Assembly (NCBI GenBank): GCA_035504095.1
Contig: DATJSN010000079.1
Coordinates: forward strand, 24,651 to 88,650
Source of the DNA: DATJSN01 sp035504095
GTDB taxonomy: Bacteria > Planctomycetota > Phycisphaerae > WQYP01
DNA: 64,000 bases
Direction of reading: 5' to 3'
Part shown: positions 43,786 through 53,685 of the stretch, piece by piece
How positions within the stretch are numbered: the first letter of the stretch is position 1
How the letters are laid out: the number at the start of each line of letters is the position of its first letter
Position numbers and translations under genes: made by a program
Notes under the pieces: model-generated
What the model was told of the DNA's origin: nothing
What the model saw: only the letters and a program-made list of their open reading frames with translations
Databases searched by the model: none

Positions 43786-46176
43786 ATGAGCCAGGAGCTT
43801 GTTTATACTTCAGCACAAAAGGGACTCAAACCCGGAACCGTTGGGTTCTGTACGGTTGCCATGACCCGCGATTTGCCCGAGCCGGTAGCGGGCAACCTTG
43901 AATCGCTCAGCGGCTATCGTCATCTCTTTGCGCTGAACGACCCACAGAAAAGAGAAAATCCGGTGAATTTCGGCCATTGGATTTTTTCTGTCCGCGGACG
44001 CACATTGCACGTCCTTGGTCGCATCGGTCCGGCGCCTGCAGATTACAGCGGCAGAACCAATAAAATCGCTCATTATCTGGTGCTTAGCTCCTCTGAACTT
44101 CCCGATGGCGGGCCGGCGTGGTTGCTCCGGCAACCGGGTCTGATGCAGGATACGTGGTCCGGCGAACCATGCTGGTTGGACCGTGGGCGTGAGATTCCAC
44201 GCGGCGACCGTTCGCCCGCGCCGTGTAATCTTTGGAAAACTCTCGTTGGTGATGCAGGCTGGGCGGGGGTCTTAGTGCAGAGTTTTGTCGAACAGCCTGA
44301 CCTTCCTGTTTATATCATGTGCCGGCCAGGCGAGAATCTTCTTGGGCTTTTTGAAGAAGCGTTGTCGCTTTTACCCGTTCATAAGCGCTGGGATGTTAGC
44401 TTCAGCACCTATTTTAATGGATTGCCTGTAGCCGGTATGCGTTGTCATTGGCGAGGCGTTTACGCGGGAACCCAACAGGCCGATGAAATCGGCGCGCGGG
44501 CTTTGGTCATTGACCTGACGCACCTGCCCAAAACCATTCCTTCAAGCCGTTATGTCGACGCGGCCCGAAAAGGCATTCCTATAGAGATAGCGCCGGCGGC
44601 TGCGACAGTCGCCAAGCAACCGGCATTGAATTCCAAACCGCAACCAGCCGCGGTAACCCCGTCCACCTCAGGCTTCCGGGTCGAAGATCTTTTGCCTATG
44701 GAGGAGAAACCGGAATACAAGCGGCCGCCGCCTTCATTGCCGGCGTCTTTTGAATCTTGGAGCGCTTCCACGCGTCGAAATCTGGATGAAGCGAATGTTC
44801 AGCGTATGCACAATAAACGTTTTCCGTGGATCGCCGCGGTCTTTATTTTTTTGGTGCTGCTGTTTGTTCTGGGGATGGTTCTCTGGCTTATGTATCGCAA
44901 CATGGTCGGTGGTTCGCCACCGCTGCGACTGGGACTAAATCCCGGGCAAAATAATCCAGCGATAATTTCTCCCAATGGTCCTGCCTCACCATCCACTCCA
45001 GGTGTTGCCGGATCTGGAGCACCCACCCAAATGCCGAATATCCCTTCGCTGCCGTCACAGTCGGGAGCTAACAAACCAGCGTCTGGTTCATCAAATGCTG
45101 TTGGAACCGCTAACAACAATTCACCCGTGATCCCAGCGCTCGTGGGTCCGTTGTCGACTTTCTTTGCCGATCTGAATGCAGCGCCAGGTGAAATTTTATT
45201 CCAAATTGTACATACTATTTCGAAAGCTATTTTTACTCCCAGCGGCCCGGCCAGCGGTTTAATGCTCACCAATGCCGCACAGGGCTCTGGATCGCTCAGC
45301 GCCATCGTGCCTGGTGTTCAGGCTGTGCATGTGCAGCTCGCAGGAGCAGCAGCTTCGCTCTACAACGTACTGACTCCCGACGGCCAGCAGGCCGATGGAT
45401 GGAACACTGTGCCCAATGATCGGACTTTGGAACTGGATGTTGTATTAAAAGGTGGCGCCGGAGGTCTGGCGCTCTCAAATAGCGCGCAAACGCCGGTTGC
45501 TATTCAGGTGAATGGTCAAAATATAAGTGTCACAACGAATCAAATATCGCTTTCTCGGCAGACGGCGGATGCCTTGGATGCCCTCCGACTGATGGTTGTT
45601 GACTGCCGGCTCAGCCCGACGCAATACGTTCGGCTCCAGTTTCTGAATGCTCAACCGGTGCAATTGAACTTTTCGCTGGAAAATTCCCCATTTGTTTTGC
45701 AGGACGCCACGGGTAATAAACTCTCGGGCGATATGAAGCTTCAGGCGGCCACGGTAAATGCCGATTCCGGAACTCAAGTGGATCTGGCGGAAGCCACGGC
45801 GGACTCTGCCGTTTTGGAATTAACCTCAGATACGACAGGGACGTCCGGAGTCAATGTTACGTTTAATCTTGATGATGCAGTGTTGACCTGCGATTATTCG
45901 GATCAATTGATTCTTCTGCAGAAGCAACAAGACGATTTTAAAGAGGGATTGGTCAATGACCAGAAATCTCTGCAGAAGTTGAAAGATAAAGCCCAACTTA
46001 GCGAGAAAGATAAAAAAGAATTAAATGATTTATCCAAAAAAATACGAACAAATCAACATACGCTTGAGAATATTCAAAATCAGATACAATTGCTCCAGTC
46101 TCTGGAGGATGTGAAACTCCGATTGGATCTTTATTCGGGTGGCCCGGTGATTGCTTATATTGACTTTAAGCCATAA
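43786..46176 (+). CDS. GAP1-N2-like GTPase-associated protein with membrane anchor
   Basis: This 796-residue protein starts LVYTSAQKGLKPGTVGFCTV, followed by LSGYRHLF, typical of what I recall as the GAP1-N2 domain of GTPase-associated proteins (about 1-250). A Pro-rich linker leads to a membrane segment (347-370, WIAAVFIFLVLLFVLGMVLWLMY). The remaining 420 residues should be periplasmic: a Pro/Ser/Asn-rich stretch, beta-rich sequence, a coiled coil (about 705-765, LQKQQDDFKEGLVNDQ) and a short terminal strand. The start at 43786 is preferred because it fits the domain boundary; the frame opens at 43738 inside the upstream gene. It would pair with the neighbouring GTPase at the inner face of the membrane. 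Confidence 0.85.
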   Translation: MSQELVYTSAQKGLKPGTVGFCTVAMTRDLPEPVAGNLESLSGYRHLFALNDPQKRENPVNFGHWIFSVRGRTLHVLGRIGPAPADYSGRTNKIAHYLVLSSSELPDGGPAWLLRQPGLMQDTWSGEPCWLDRGREIPRGDRSPAPCNLWKTLVGDAGWAGVLVQSFVEQPDLPVYIMCRPGENLLGLFEEALSLLPVHKRWDVSFSTYFNGLPVAGMRCHWRGVYAGTQQADEIGARALVIDLTHLPKTIPSSRYVDAARKGIPIEIAPAAATVAKQPALNSKPQPAAVTPSTSGFRVEDLLPMEEKPEYKRPPPSLPASFESWSASTRRNLDEANVQRMHNKRFPWIAAVFIFLVLLFVLGMVLWLMYRNMVGGSPPLRLGLNPGQNNPAIISPNGPASPSTPGVAGSGAPTQMPNIPSLPSQSGANKPASGSSNAVGTANNNSPVIPALVGPLSTFFADLNAAPGEILFQIVHTISKAIFTPSGPASGLMLTNAAQGSGSLSAIVPGVQAVHVQLAGAAASLYNVLTPDGQQADGWNTVPNDRTLELDVVLKGGAGGLALSNSAQTPVAIQVNGQNISVTTNQISLSRQTADALDALRLMVVDCRLSPTQYVRLQFLNAQPVQLNFSLENSPFVLQDATGNKLSGDMKLQAATVNADSGTQVDLAEATADSAVLELTSDTTGTSGVNVTFNLDDAVLTCDYSDQLILLQKQQDDFKEGLVNDQKSLQKLKDKAQLSEKDKKELNDLSKKIRTNQHTLENIQNQIQLLQSLEDVKLRLDLYSGGPVIAYIDFKP

Positions 46177-46203
46177 TTGGATCAGAGGAAAGGCAGTTCC
46201 AAT

Positions 46204-49122
46204 ATGTCATTTGCACAGCAACTTATCGGCAGAATGCGCGACATTCTCGACTCTTCCGATCAGTCGCAAACGTCCGAGTTTATGGACACCGCTTCCGAAT
46301 ACCTCGAACTTTGTCGTTCCGCGAATGATCGCCTGCGGCGTTGTTCTCATTTTTTACGACAGAATCTTCGCACCGAAGCCATTCATCTTGCCGAGGCGGA
46401 CCCAAATCTTCTGGATCTGGTCGCGATCCTGGATTTCCCTGAACGTCAGGAATGGCGAAAATTGTGCGCCACCCACGGGATACCGGAGCCGCCCAGTCTC
46501 GACATTGACTCCGCCGTTGAACTCAATGAAGCCTATGCTCTGGTCGAACCGCAGGGAGCATTGCTGATCCGGCACCGCAGATTGGCGCTGGCCATGGCGC
46601 CGCTTTCCGAGCGGCTTGCGGTGATGCGCAAACTCTCCGAACTTGATCCTGCTTCAACATTCTGGCAGCAGGATATTCGGGTCTTTGAAGATGCGCGGAT
46701 CGAGGAACTGCGCTGGCAGTTAAATCAACCGGGAATGGAAGAATCCACGGCGGAACGCCTGAAGCGGGAAATCGACACCGCGCCTTGGGTAATCAATTTT
46801 CCACCCGAACTGAAAAAAGCAGCCGATGCGGCCGCGGCGCGCCTGCGCGACAGAAAAGTTCTGCGCGATCTGGAACTCCTGATGCCAGATCTGGATGCTG
46901 CCTATGAGGCCATGGATGAAAAGCGCTGTGAAACGCTCGCCGCCCAATGCAGCAATTTGTTATCTGAAGCGGGATCGGCTGCCCCGGATCTGTTGCGCCA
47001 GCGCATCATGGCCGTTCAGTCATGGCTCGAGCGCCAACGGCAGGCTCACCACCAGCAGCAGGAATTTCAGAATCTCCGCAACGCGCTCGAGCAGGCGATG
47101 GACAACGATGCGCCAACGGTCGATGTCCGGAAGGCCTATCTGGCAGTAACTAAATATGGCGCCGAATTACCCGAAGAACTTCAGGACCGTTATCAGAAAT
47201 TCATCGGATGGCGCGAAGAACAGATTTCCCGCAAGCGCAAACTTATTTTATTGGTCTCCGCGGTTACCTTAACAGTGCTGCTGGTTATTGCGATTGTGGT
47301 CACTTTGATGCACATGCACGGAAACGCCGTAAACAACTGGGTACAGCAGCTTACCACCGTTCGCGATGACGTGGTTAATAACGGCGATGAACAATCTGCT
47401 CAGACAGTGCTTGCGAGTCTCGCGCAGGCATCCTCCGGCGTGCGCAACGATCCGGCCGTTGCATCAGCCGCGAGTAGTCTTCAAGAAGCCATCACCGCCG
47501 ATCAGCAGCGCGCTGCGAATTTCCAGAAAGCCTTCGCATCCGCTCAATCGCTCGGAGTAACCGCTGCCGGGGCGAACATGTTTGATCAGGCCGAGCAATT
47601 GGCGCGTACGCCCGCGGAGAAACAGCAGCTTCAGACGCTTGGCGCGCAAATTAACGCGTTTGAACAGCAGCAACAGACATTGCATGACGATGCTTTTTCC
47701 AGCGCCGCCGGCGATTTGCAGCAGAAAATTCAATATGAACTCACCTACGACATATTGAATCAGAGCATTCAAAGCGCCAGGCAGGCGCTTGCCGATCTGA
47801 AAAACCAGGTTGATGCTCTTGCAGCCCGGACCGGCGTAAGCAGCGACTTAAAAAATACCCAGATTGATTTTTTAATGGCGCTGATTAAACAGGGTGAGGA
47901 CAAAATCGCCGCTCAGCAATCCGACCAGCAGGATTATCAGCAGATATTTCAGGCGCCATCGAATGTCGCCGCTTATGCCGCATCGGTGAATAATTATCTG
48001 CAAAATCATCCAGATGGAGTTTATGCCGCGCAAGTCAAATTACTTGCGGGTCCTTTGGCCGCGGAATCCGCCGTTGAGGCATGGTCAGGTATGACCGCGA
48101 ACTGGACGGAAAGTTTTCTTACTCCCGATATGGCGCAAGCCGAAGATCGAGTAAGTGCGATGGATCAATATATGACGCAATATCAGGCAGCTCCATTTAT
48201 GTCGGAGATTCAGGCTTACCGGTCATACATGGATGCATACGCCAAGGCGGATTCTGATGACGGTCCATGGAAGCAGTCGCTGGCCCAGATATTGAACAAA
48301 CCTTTGCTGCATGACTTGCAATTTTTGCAAACCACGGACGGTAAAATATATTACATTATGCCCGGTTCACAGGTCAATCAGAGCAACATCGGCGATTCAC
48401 AGGAAGTTTCATTTAAGGCGGTTACCAGTTCAGACCTCACCCAGTCTAATTTGATCGGAATGGCGGCCTCTCAACTGGTTTCCACCACGCCGCAGGACAG
48501 CCCCGAAGCTCAATTTTCCCATCAAGCGCTGGATCAGATCGATGCCATGCAGATCAATGAATACGTTCTCGGCCTGAATTTGCTGGACGCGTTGCGGAAA
48601 AGTTCCGTGAATCCCATAGTCAAAGGCATTCTGGTAAATGACCTGATCATTCTTGACAGTACGCTTTTGCCGGCGGATATTAATGACGAGTTTAATCCGA
48701 CCATCAACTTGCTCAAACCACTCGGGCTGGAAAATATCAACTGGCTGGATCCGGATAATCCCCCTTCGGAAACGACCGTGGACACCGTCAATGATGCCGT
48801 GAACAGATTGCCGGATATTAATCTGATCGAAAATACACTTCTGTTGCGCCAGCGCCAGATGGTCGCCACGCTGCAATTTCAGGTGCAGGGTCTTGCGGTT
48901 ATAAACAAAACTTCTCAGGGAATTTCGCTGATCACCACCGCGAGCCCGACGGAAGGCATGAATGCTTGTGTTCTGTTATCCACGGGAGATCAGTCGGCTT
49001 TAACCAAAATAGGCACCTATAGCGGCGGCGCCTGGACGTTCGATCAGATCATGGTCGGTCAGGTGCAAACTGGAATGCTCGTCTTTTTGGTTACCAATGG
49101 TTCCGGTGGTTCGGGCAATTAA
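46204..49122 (+). CDS. Large helical single-pass membrane protein of the GTPase cluster
   Basis: This 972-residue protein has no family I know. Residues 1-342 are helical and acidic/basic without hydrophobic stretches (cytoplasmic), one membrane segment follows (about 344-366, LILLVSAVTLTVLLVIAIVVTL after a KRK), then about 600 mainly helical, Gln/Ala-rich residues (coiled-coil-like) with a beta-rich end, presumably periplasmic. The layout, with a cytoplasmic part of about 340 residues before the membrane segment, mirrors the GAP1-N2-like partner upstream. The ATG 46204 has AGAGGAAAGG upstream; TTG 46177 directly abuts the previous stop. No catalytic motif is seen, so a scaffold role is likely. 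Confidence 0.82.
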   Translation: MSFAQQLIGRMRDILDSSDQSQTSEFMDTASEYLELCRSANDRLRRCSHFLRQNLRTEAIHLAEADPNLLDLVAILDFPERQEWRKLCATHGIPEPPSLDIDSAVELNEAYALVEPQGALLIRHRRLALAMAPLSERLAVMRKLSELDPASTFWQQDIRVFEDARIEELRWQLNQPGMEESTAERLKREIDTAPWVINFPPELKKAADAAAARLRDRKVLRDLELLMPDLDAAYEAMDEKRCETLAAQCSNLLSEAGSAAPDLLRQRIMAVQSWLERQRQAHHQQQEFQNLRNALEQAMDNDAPTVDVRKAYLAVTKYGAELPEELQDRYQKFIGWREEQISRKRKLILLVSAVTLTVLLVIAIVVTLMHMHGNAVNNWVQQLTTVRDDVVNNGDEQSAQTVLASLAQASSGVRNDPAVASAASSLQEAITADQQRAANFQKAFASAQSLGVTAAGANMFDQAEQLARTPAEKQQLQTLGAQINAFEQQQQTLHDDAFSSAAGDLQQKIQYELTYDILNQSIQSARQALADLKNQVDALAARTGVSSDLKNTQIDFLMALIKQGEDKIAAQQSDQQDYQQIFQAPSNVAAYAASVNNYLQNHPDGVYAAQVKLLAGPLAAESAVEAWSGMTANWTESFLTPDMAQAEDRVSAMDQYMTQYQAAPFMSEIQAYRSYMDAYAKADSDDGPWKQSLAQILNKPLLHDLQFLQTTDGKIYYIMPGSQVNQSNIGDSQEVSFKAVTSSDLTQSNLIGMAASQLVSTTPQDSPEAQFSHQALDQIDAMQINEYVLGLNLLDALRKSSVNPIVKGILVNDLIILDSTLLPADINDEFNPTINLLKPLGLENINWLDPDNPPSETTVDTVNDAVNRLPDINLIENTLLLRQRQMVATLQFQVQGLAVINKTSQGISLITTASPTEGMNACVLLSTGDQSALTKIGTYSGGAWTFDQIMVGQVQTGMLVFLVTNGSGGSGN

Positions 49123-49133
49123 AGGCGCCAAAT

Positions 49134-50291
49134 ATGTCCGATGAAATCGAATCATATTACGTTCGCATCAGAGGAAAAGTTACTGGTCCGTTTGATCGGC
49201 CCACCCTTGAACGAATGGTCCAACGTGGCCAGCTTTCGCGCGTTCACGAAATATCGTCGGATCGACAGAACTGGAAGCCCGCATCAAGCGTCGGGGGTTT
49301 ATTCGCTCCAATCAGCCGCAAAACACCTGCTCATACTGCAGAAAGCTCTGTGGGAATCGCCACGCCCGATCTGCCGGGTGTGCCGGTTCCGCCCGATCTC
49401 TCAACGTTTCAATGCAATTCTTGCGGTGCTGTATTTCCTAAAAATGAGTCCCATCAGCTCGGTGGTCAGGAGCTTTGCACTAAATGCTACGAGCGAATTG
49501 CCGGACCGGTGCCCTCCGCTCCTCCCGATGCCGGCGGAACAAATTGGATGAATATCCTTTCCAAGGCTCGAGAGCAGCAGCAGTCCGAGTCTGATGGTTC
49601 AGATTCTACAGAGTCTATTGAGCAGCCCGGCGCTAGTGGTGGAAATCTGTACAGCCTCGCTGATGACGGCCTGCCCAAAACCGTGCGCGTAGAACCATTG
49701 CCTGTTGGACTGAGCGTATTGATAACCAAGCCCGCAGTTGCCATTTATGAAGCATGTCAGAAATTGGGACCCGACAAATCCATCGCTGTTGGACTCGTCT
49801 GTACCTTGATCTTTGAACTTTCGTTTCCTCTGGCGTTCCGCTTTAATCTTCTGGACCTCCTCAGGTTCATCTATATATTCAACGGCGAAACGCTTCACCA
49901 TTTGCCTGTTCGAACTCCTGATGTGGTCACTGCTTGGATCAAAATCGCTGCCGTAGCCACGATGCCCTTTATTATTTTTATGCTCACGATGTTTGTTACG
50001 CGTTCACTTTGCCGTCCGGGAACCAGAGGAGCAGGGGACTCATTAACCGCTGGCGCGGCTCTGGCGCCGTTTTTTCTTGTTGGTCTTTCCCTTGGGGCTC
50101 TCGGTAACGCCGGTACGGTTGTCGCCGTCGGTTTTGGGCTTTTTTCGGCCAGCCTGCTCGTTTTAACCCTGTTTTATGGTCTCAAGGACCTTGCGGGCTT
50201 ACAACCGCGTTGGGCAGCACTCGTCGTTCCCGCGGCGATCATTGTTGCGGCGTGCGTAACCAAACTACTTTCCATGATCCTGTTTGTATAA
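49134..50291 (+). CDS. GYF_2 domain, zinc-ribbon, multi-pass membrane protein
   Basis: This 385-residue protein has a GYF_2 (DUF4339) domain at its N terminus (about 6-55, YYVRIRGKVTGPFDRPTLER ending QNWKPAS), a zinc ribbon (Cys94/97/115/118, FQCNSCGAVF and ELCTKCYER), an acidic Ser-rich linker, and five membrane segments (about 205-385) resembling a Yip1-like domain. The ribbon spacing resembles that of the first ribbon in the GTPase at 42348, suggesting a shared module. It starts 11 bases after the upstream gene, so it is the last gene of the unit. Its role may be to anchor partners through the soluble domains. Confidence 0.85.
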   Translation: MSDEIESYYVRIRGKVTGPFDRPTLERMVQRGQLSRVHEISSDRQNWKPASSVGGLFAPISRKTPAHTAESSVGIATPDLPGVPVPPDLSTFQCNSCGAVFPKNESHQLGGQELCTKCYERIAGPVPSAPPDAGGTNWMNILSKAREQQQSESDGSDSTESIEQPGASGGNLYSLADDGLPKTVRVEPLPVGLSVLITKPAVAIYEACQKLGPDKSIAVGLVCTLIFELSFPLAFRFNLLDLLRFIYIFNGETLHHLPVRTPDVVTAWIKIAAVATMPFIIFMLTMFVTRSLCRPGTRGAGDSLTAGAALAPFFLVGLSLGALGNAGTVVAVGFGLFSASLLVLTLFYGLKDLAGLQPRWAALVVPAAIIVAACVTKLLSMILFV

Positions 50292-50393
50292 GGCAGCCTT
50301 CCTCGGCTTTTTTGCCTTTATTTTTGTAATCCTTCACGGTTTTGAGCGTCACAATCGGAATGTCGAGGAAAAACATTAATTATACAGGCCCAA

Positions 50394-50411
50394 TCCCGAT
50401 GGCTATCGGGA
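50394..50411. repeat. Short perfect palindrome
   Basis: TCCCGAT-GGCT-ATCGGGA is a perfect stem of seven base pairs with a four-base loop, in the 275-base gap after the GTPase cluster. There is no T-run after it. The gap holds nothing else that I can support. Confidence 0.45.
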
Positions 50412-50566
50412 CTGGATGGAACCTGAGGGCCAATTAAAACCAACCTAAAATTCCTTATCATTTATTCACAGAAATCTGAAAACTAAACACTGCGGCGCCG
50501 CCGTTTAACTTTTTACTTTTAATCTGACATTCCCTGCCGGCCTTTCTTGGCTTAAAATAATGGCCC

Positions 50567-51640
50567 ATGAGCTTTTTAGCCCAACACGAACCCAGTGCCG
50601 GGCTTGCGGAATCTACCGATTCCCGCAACTCCGGCATCACGCCTTATTACTCCATGGTCGTACCCATGTTTAATGAAGCTGATTCAGTCGCCGAACTTCA
50701 CGCCGGTTTGGTGCGCAATCTCTCCCGCCTCGGTAAGGAATGGGAAATCATTTTCATTGACGATGGTAGCCGCGATAACACTTACCAGCTTCTCTCTCAA
50801 ATTGCTGAGTCCGATCCGCACGTCTGGATCGTCAAACTGCGCCGCAACTTTGGCCAGACCGCGGCCCTCGCCGCCGGTTTCGATCATGCGCGCGGCCAGG
50901 TAATTTTGGCCATGGACGGTGATTTGCAGCACGATCCGAATGAAATTCCAAAATTTATTGAAAAAATAGATGAAGGCTTTGATGTGGTTTCCGGCTGGCG
51001 GCAGCGCCGCGTCGATGGGTTTTTTATGCGGCGCGTTCCCAGCGCCATGGCCAATTGGCTAATTCGCAAAATCTCCGGCGTGGAAATCCACGATTTCGGC
51101 ACCACCTTTAAAGCCTATCGCCGAGACATTATTGAACACCTGAATCTCTACGGCGACGCTCATCGGTTTATCCCGGCGTTGGCCGCCATTTCCGGAGCAA
51201 CGATCACCGAAGTGCCCATTAAAAACATCAACGCTCCATATCGCCGGTCGAATTACGGTCTCGGCCGCACGTTTCGCGTCATGCTGGACCTGATCACCAT
51301 CAAATTTCTCAACAGCTATCTGACCCGTCCACTGCATTTATTTGGCACAATCGGGCTGGCGAGCCTGGCCGGGTCCGTTCTGATCGGAATTTTCCTGATC
51401 ATCAGAAAAATTCGCGGACAAAGTATTCTGGTCGAACACGGCCCTCTGCTGATACTCGGCGTAATGCTGCTGATGATGTCGTTGGTCTTCTTTTCCACCG
51501 GTTTACTGGCTGAACTGATCGCCCGCGTCTATTTTGAAGCCCAGCATAAGCCGGTCTACACGGTGCGTGAAATCCGCCGCGGAAACCAAACCTGGCCGGG
51601 AAATTCAAGCCATGTTTACCTCTCACCGAGAGGTGAATAA
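50567..51640 (+). CDS. Family 2 glycosyltransferase, dolichyl/undecaprenyl-phosphate sugar type
   Basis: This 357-residue protein has a GT2 domain (about 25-250) with SMVVPMFNEADSVAEL, IIFIDDGSRDNTY, FGQTAALAAGFDHARG and the metal-binding MDGDLQHDPNEIPKF, followed by two membrane segments (about 265-320). This is the ArnC/DpgS/DPM-like arrangement: a nucleotide sugar is loaded onto a polyprenyl phosphate at the inner face. The next gene encodes an ArnT/PMT-like transferase that could use the product. A short N-terminal tail of 25 residues is not part of the domain; the ribosome binding site is weak. Confidence 0.9.
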   Translation: MSFLAQHEPSAGLAESTDSRNSGITPYYSMVVPMFNEADSVAELHAGLVRNLSRLGKEWEIIFIDDGSRDNTYQLLSQIAESDPHVWIVKLRRNFGQTAALAAGFDHARGQVILAMDGDLQHDPNEIPKFIEKIDEGFDVVSGWRQRRVDGFFMRRVPSAMANWLIRKISGVEIHDFGTTFKAYRRDIIEHLNLYGDAHRFIPALAAISGATITEVPIKNINAPYRRSNYGLGRTFRVMLDLITIKFLNSYLTRPLHLFGTIGLASLAGSVLIGIFLIIRKIRGQSILVEHGPLLILGVMLLMMSLVFFSTGLLAELIARVYFEAQHKPVYTVREIRRGNQTWPGNSSHVYLSPRGE

Positions 51641-53416
51641 TTGAGCACCATTCGTGACCCCGCCGCCGCATCCGCCGCGTCCGATTTAAAAATTCCGCAC
51701 GCATTGGCGCTCCTGATCATCACCCTGGCGGCGCTGCCGCTCTATCTGATTTGCCTGGGAACCGGAGACGCCAACGCCATGATGGAGTTGTTCAATCTTG
51801 TGCCGGTGCGCGAGGCATTTCGCGATGGCCATTGGCTCATGCCTACGCTCAACGGTATTCCGCGGCTGGAAAAACCGCCCTTGCCGGTATGGATCCCGGG
51901 CGGTCTTGCTATGCTCTTTCATTCAGACGGCCTTTGGATCGTCCGGCTTCCCTCAGCCATCCTGGGCGTGTTGACCTGCTGGGCGACCTATGGCATCGGC
52001 TGTTTGACCTCGCGCGATCGGCGAGTGGGATTATTCGCGGCATTGGCGCTGGCCGTCATGCTTGTGTTCATCCGCCAGGCGCGATTGGCTTCCTATGACA
52101 TTTATTCAACCGCATTCATTATACTTGGATTTTTTGGATTGCTGGCCGCGATCCAGACCCGACGGTTGTGGTGGCTCTGGGCCGTCTTCGGCGGCGCAGC
52201 ATTGGGATTGGCGGCCTTAAGCAAAGGCCCCGTTTTCCTGGCTGTGATGATCCCTTTCGGCATCTGGCTGTTGATTTATCACCGCAAAAATCCGCGCATG
52301 TGGATCACTCTGGCCATTGGTTTTCTAACTGGACTGGGGACTTTTGTTCCCTGGCTTTTGGCCGTGAGCAACCAACATGAAAATGCCCAAGGCGCCTGGA
52401 CCGTGTGGATAGGCCAATTATTCCATTACTCCGATTCTCCAGATGAAAACGACACACGCTGGTATTATCTGGCGATGGTCGCGTGGGTTTTTCCCTGGAC
52501 GCCCGCATTAATCGCGGGTCTGGTTCTGCCGTTTTTGCCTTCCAAATCCGATCCAGCCCCGACCCCGCAGGAACGCCGTGCTCGCTGGCTTTTCTGGCTG
52601 ATACTGGTGGTGGGCCTGATTCTTTTGACTCTTCCGCATGATAAAAAACAGCGGTATGCCCTCCAGCAGTTTCCGTTCGCGGCGCTTCTTATTGCAATGG
52701 TCTGGCAGGAATTCTCTCGTTTGCGTTCGTCAGAACCCATCGAAGCGGCGGCAAAAGTTCTTCTGGCCGTGCAATCCCTGATGTTTATTCTCATGGGTTT
52801 TGTCATTGCGATTCTGGTTCCGCTGGTTGTTATTTCCACTCCCGTACCACCATGGCAGGATACAACTTGGACCTTTTCCCAGGATTTGGCGGTGCTTAAG
52901 CCGGGCCTGGTGATTTTGACGCCGGTCGGCTGGGGGTTAATAGCCATCGCGCTTGTTGCAACCGGCGTTGCGTTGTGGCGCTGGCAATTCGCCCGGCGTT
53001 TTGATTACGCCTTCGCTGCCTATTCAGCTGGCGCATGGCTGCTGATGTTTGGCGTTACGTGGGCATACTTTGGCGGTGAGGGTTATCAGGACAGCGAGTT
53101 TAGAATTCCGTCGCAGCAGTTAGTTCAGGCGTCCGGCGGCAAGCCGATTTATTGTTTGTCCGGCGATATACCTTGGTTGCCGGTGCTTTATTACGCCAAC
53201 ACCGATTTTCCCGAACAGACACCTGACCAGTTGCAAAAGATAGCCAATTCGACCACCGGGCCGTTATATGTTTTAACGCGCGACGAATCACCCTGGCGGA
53301 ACGAGTTAAATCAGATTGCTGCGGCGACTCATCGGCAGGTCCAAACTCTCGACCGTCTCAATGACGCCCATTTCCTGCAGACGCTCTTTATGCTTGCGCC
53401 AACGGGACAAAATTAA
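51641..53416 (+). CDS. ArnT/PMT-like membrane glycosyltransferase
   Basis: This 591-residue protein has about twelve membrane segments. The N-terminal outer-loop acidic motif (TGDANAMMELFNLVPV) and RLEKPPLPVWI are typical of GT39/GT83 transferases that move a sugar from a polyprenyl carrier to lipid or protein. The acceptor is not known. The start is TTG, directly after the previous stop (TAA-TTG), with AGAGGTG six bases upstream. It forms an operon with the GT2 gene. The C-terminal 100 residues are soluble and probably periplasmic. Confidence 0.88.
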   Translation: MSTIRDPAAASAASDLKIPHALALLIITLAALPLYLICLGTGDANAMMELFNLVPVREAFRDGHWLMPTLNGIPRLEKPPLPVWIPGGLAMLFHSDGLWIVRLPSAILGVLTCWATYGIGCLTSRDRRVGLFAALALAVMLVFIRQARLASYDIYSTAFIILGFFGLLAAIQTRRLWWLWAVFGGAALGLAALSKGPVFLAVMIPFGIWLLIYHRKNPRMWITLAIGFLTGLGTFVPWLLAVSNQHENAQGAWTVWIGQLFHYSDSPDENDTRWYYLAMVAWVFPWTPALIAGLVLPFLPSKSDPAPTPQERRARWLFWLILVVGLILLTLPHDKKQRYALQQFPFAALLIAMVWQEFSRLRSSEPIEAAAKVLLAVQSLMFILMGFVIAILVPLVVISTPVPPWQDTTWTFSQDLAVLKPGLVILTPVGWGLIAIALVATGVALWRWQFARRFDYAFAAYSAGAWLLMFGVTWAYFGGEGYQDSEFRIPSQQLVQASGGKPIYCLSGDIPWLPVLYYANTDFPEQTPDQLQKIANSTTGPLYVLTRDESPWRNELNQIAAATHRQVQTLDRLNDAHFLQTLFMLAPTGQN

Positions 53417-53685
53417 GCATGGACTTTTAGTCATAAAAATGACAGAGGACATAGAGGTTGCCAACGCAAATGAATGAATAGATTTTACCAGCCATGCCAA
53501 CCATAGAAGCTCATACGAAAACCATGAACGCCATAAGGCCCGAAGTGGTTGTAGTTTTGTACAAATGCCGAATATCTTGTAGCCATAAGTATTATCAAAA
53601 CAATAACCACGCCGATAATAAAATAGTCGGATCGCTGGAGTTTTGGCGTTCGCATATTTTTGCTCTACTCTCAACTTTCTACTCT
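53417..53685. other. Intergenic gap between convergent genes
   Basis: About 270 bases separate the ArnT-like gene from pyrB, which point toward each other. I see no convincing terminator stem, repeat or RNA gene, and small frames in it lack ribosome binding sites. Confidence 0.4.
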
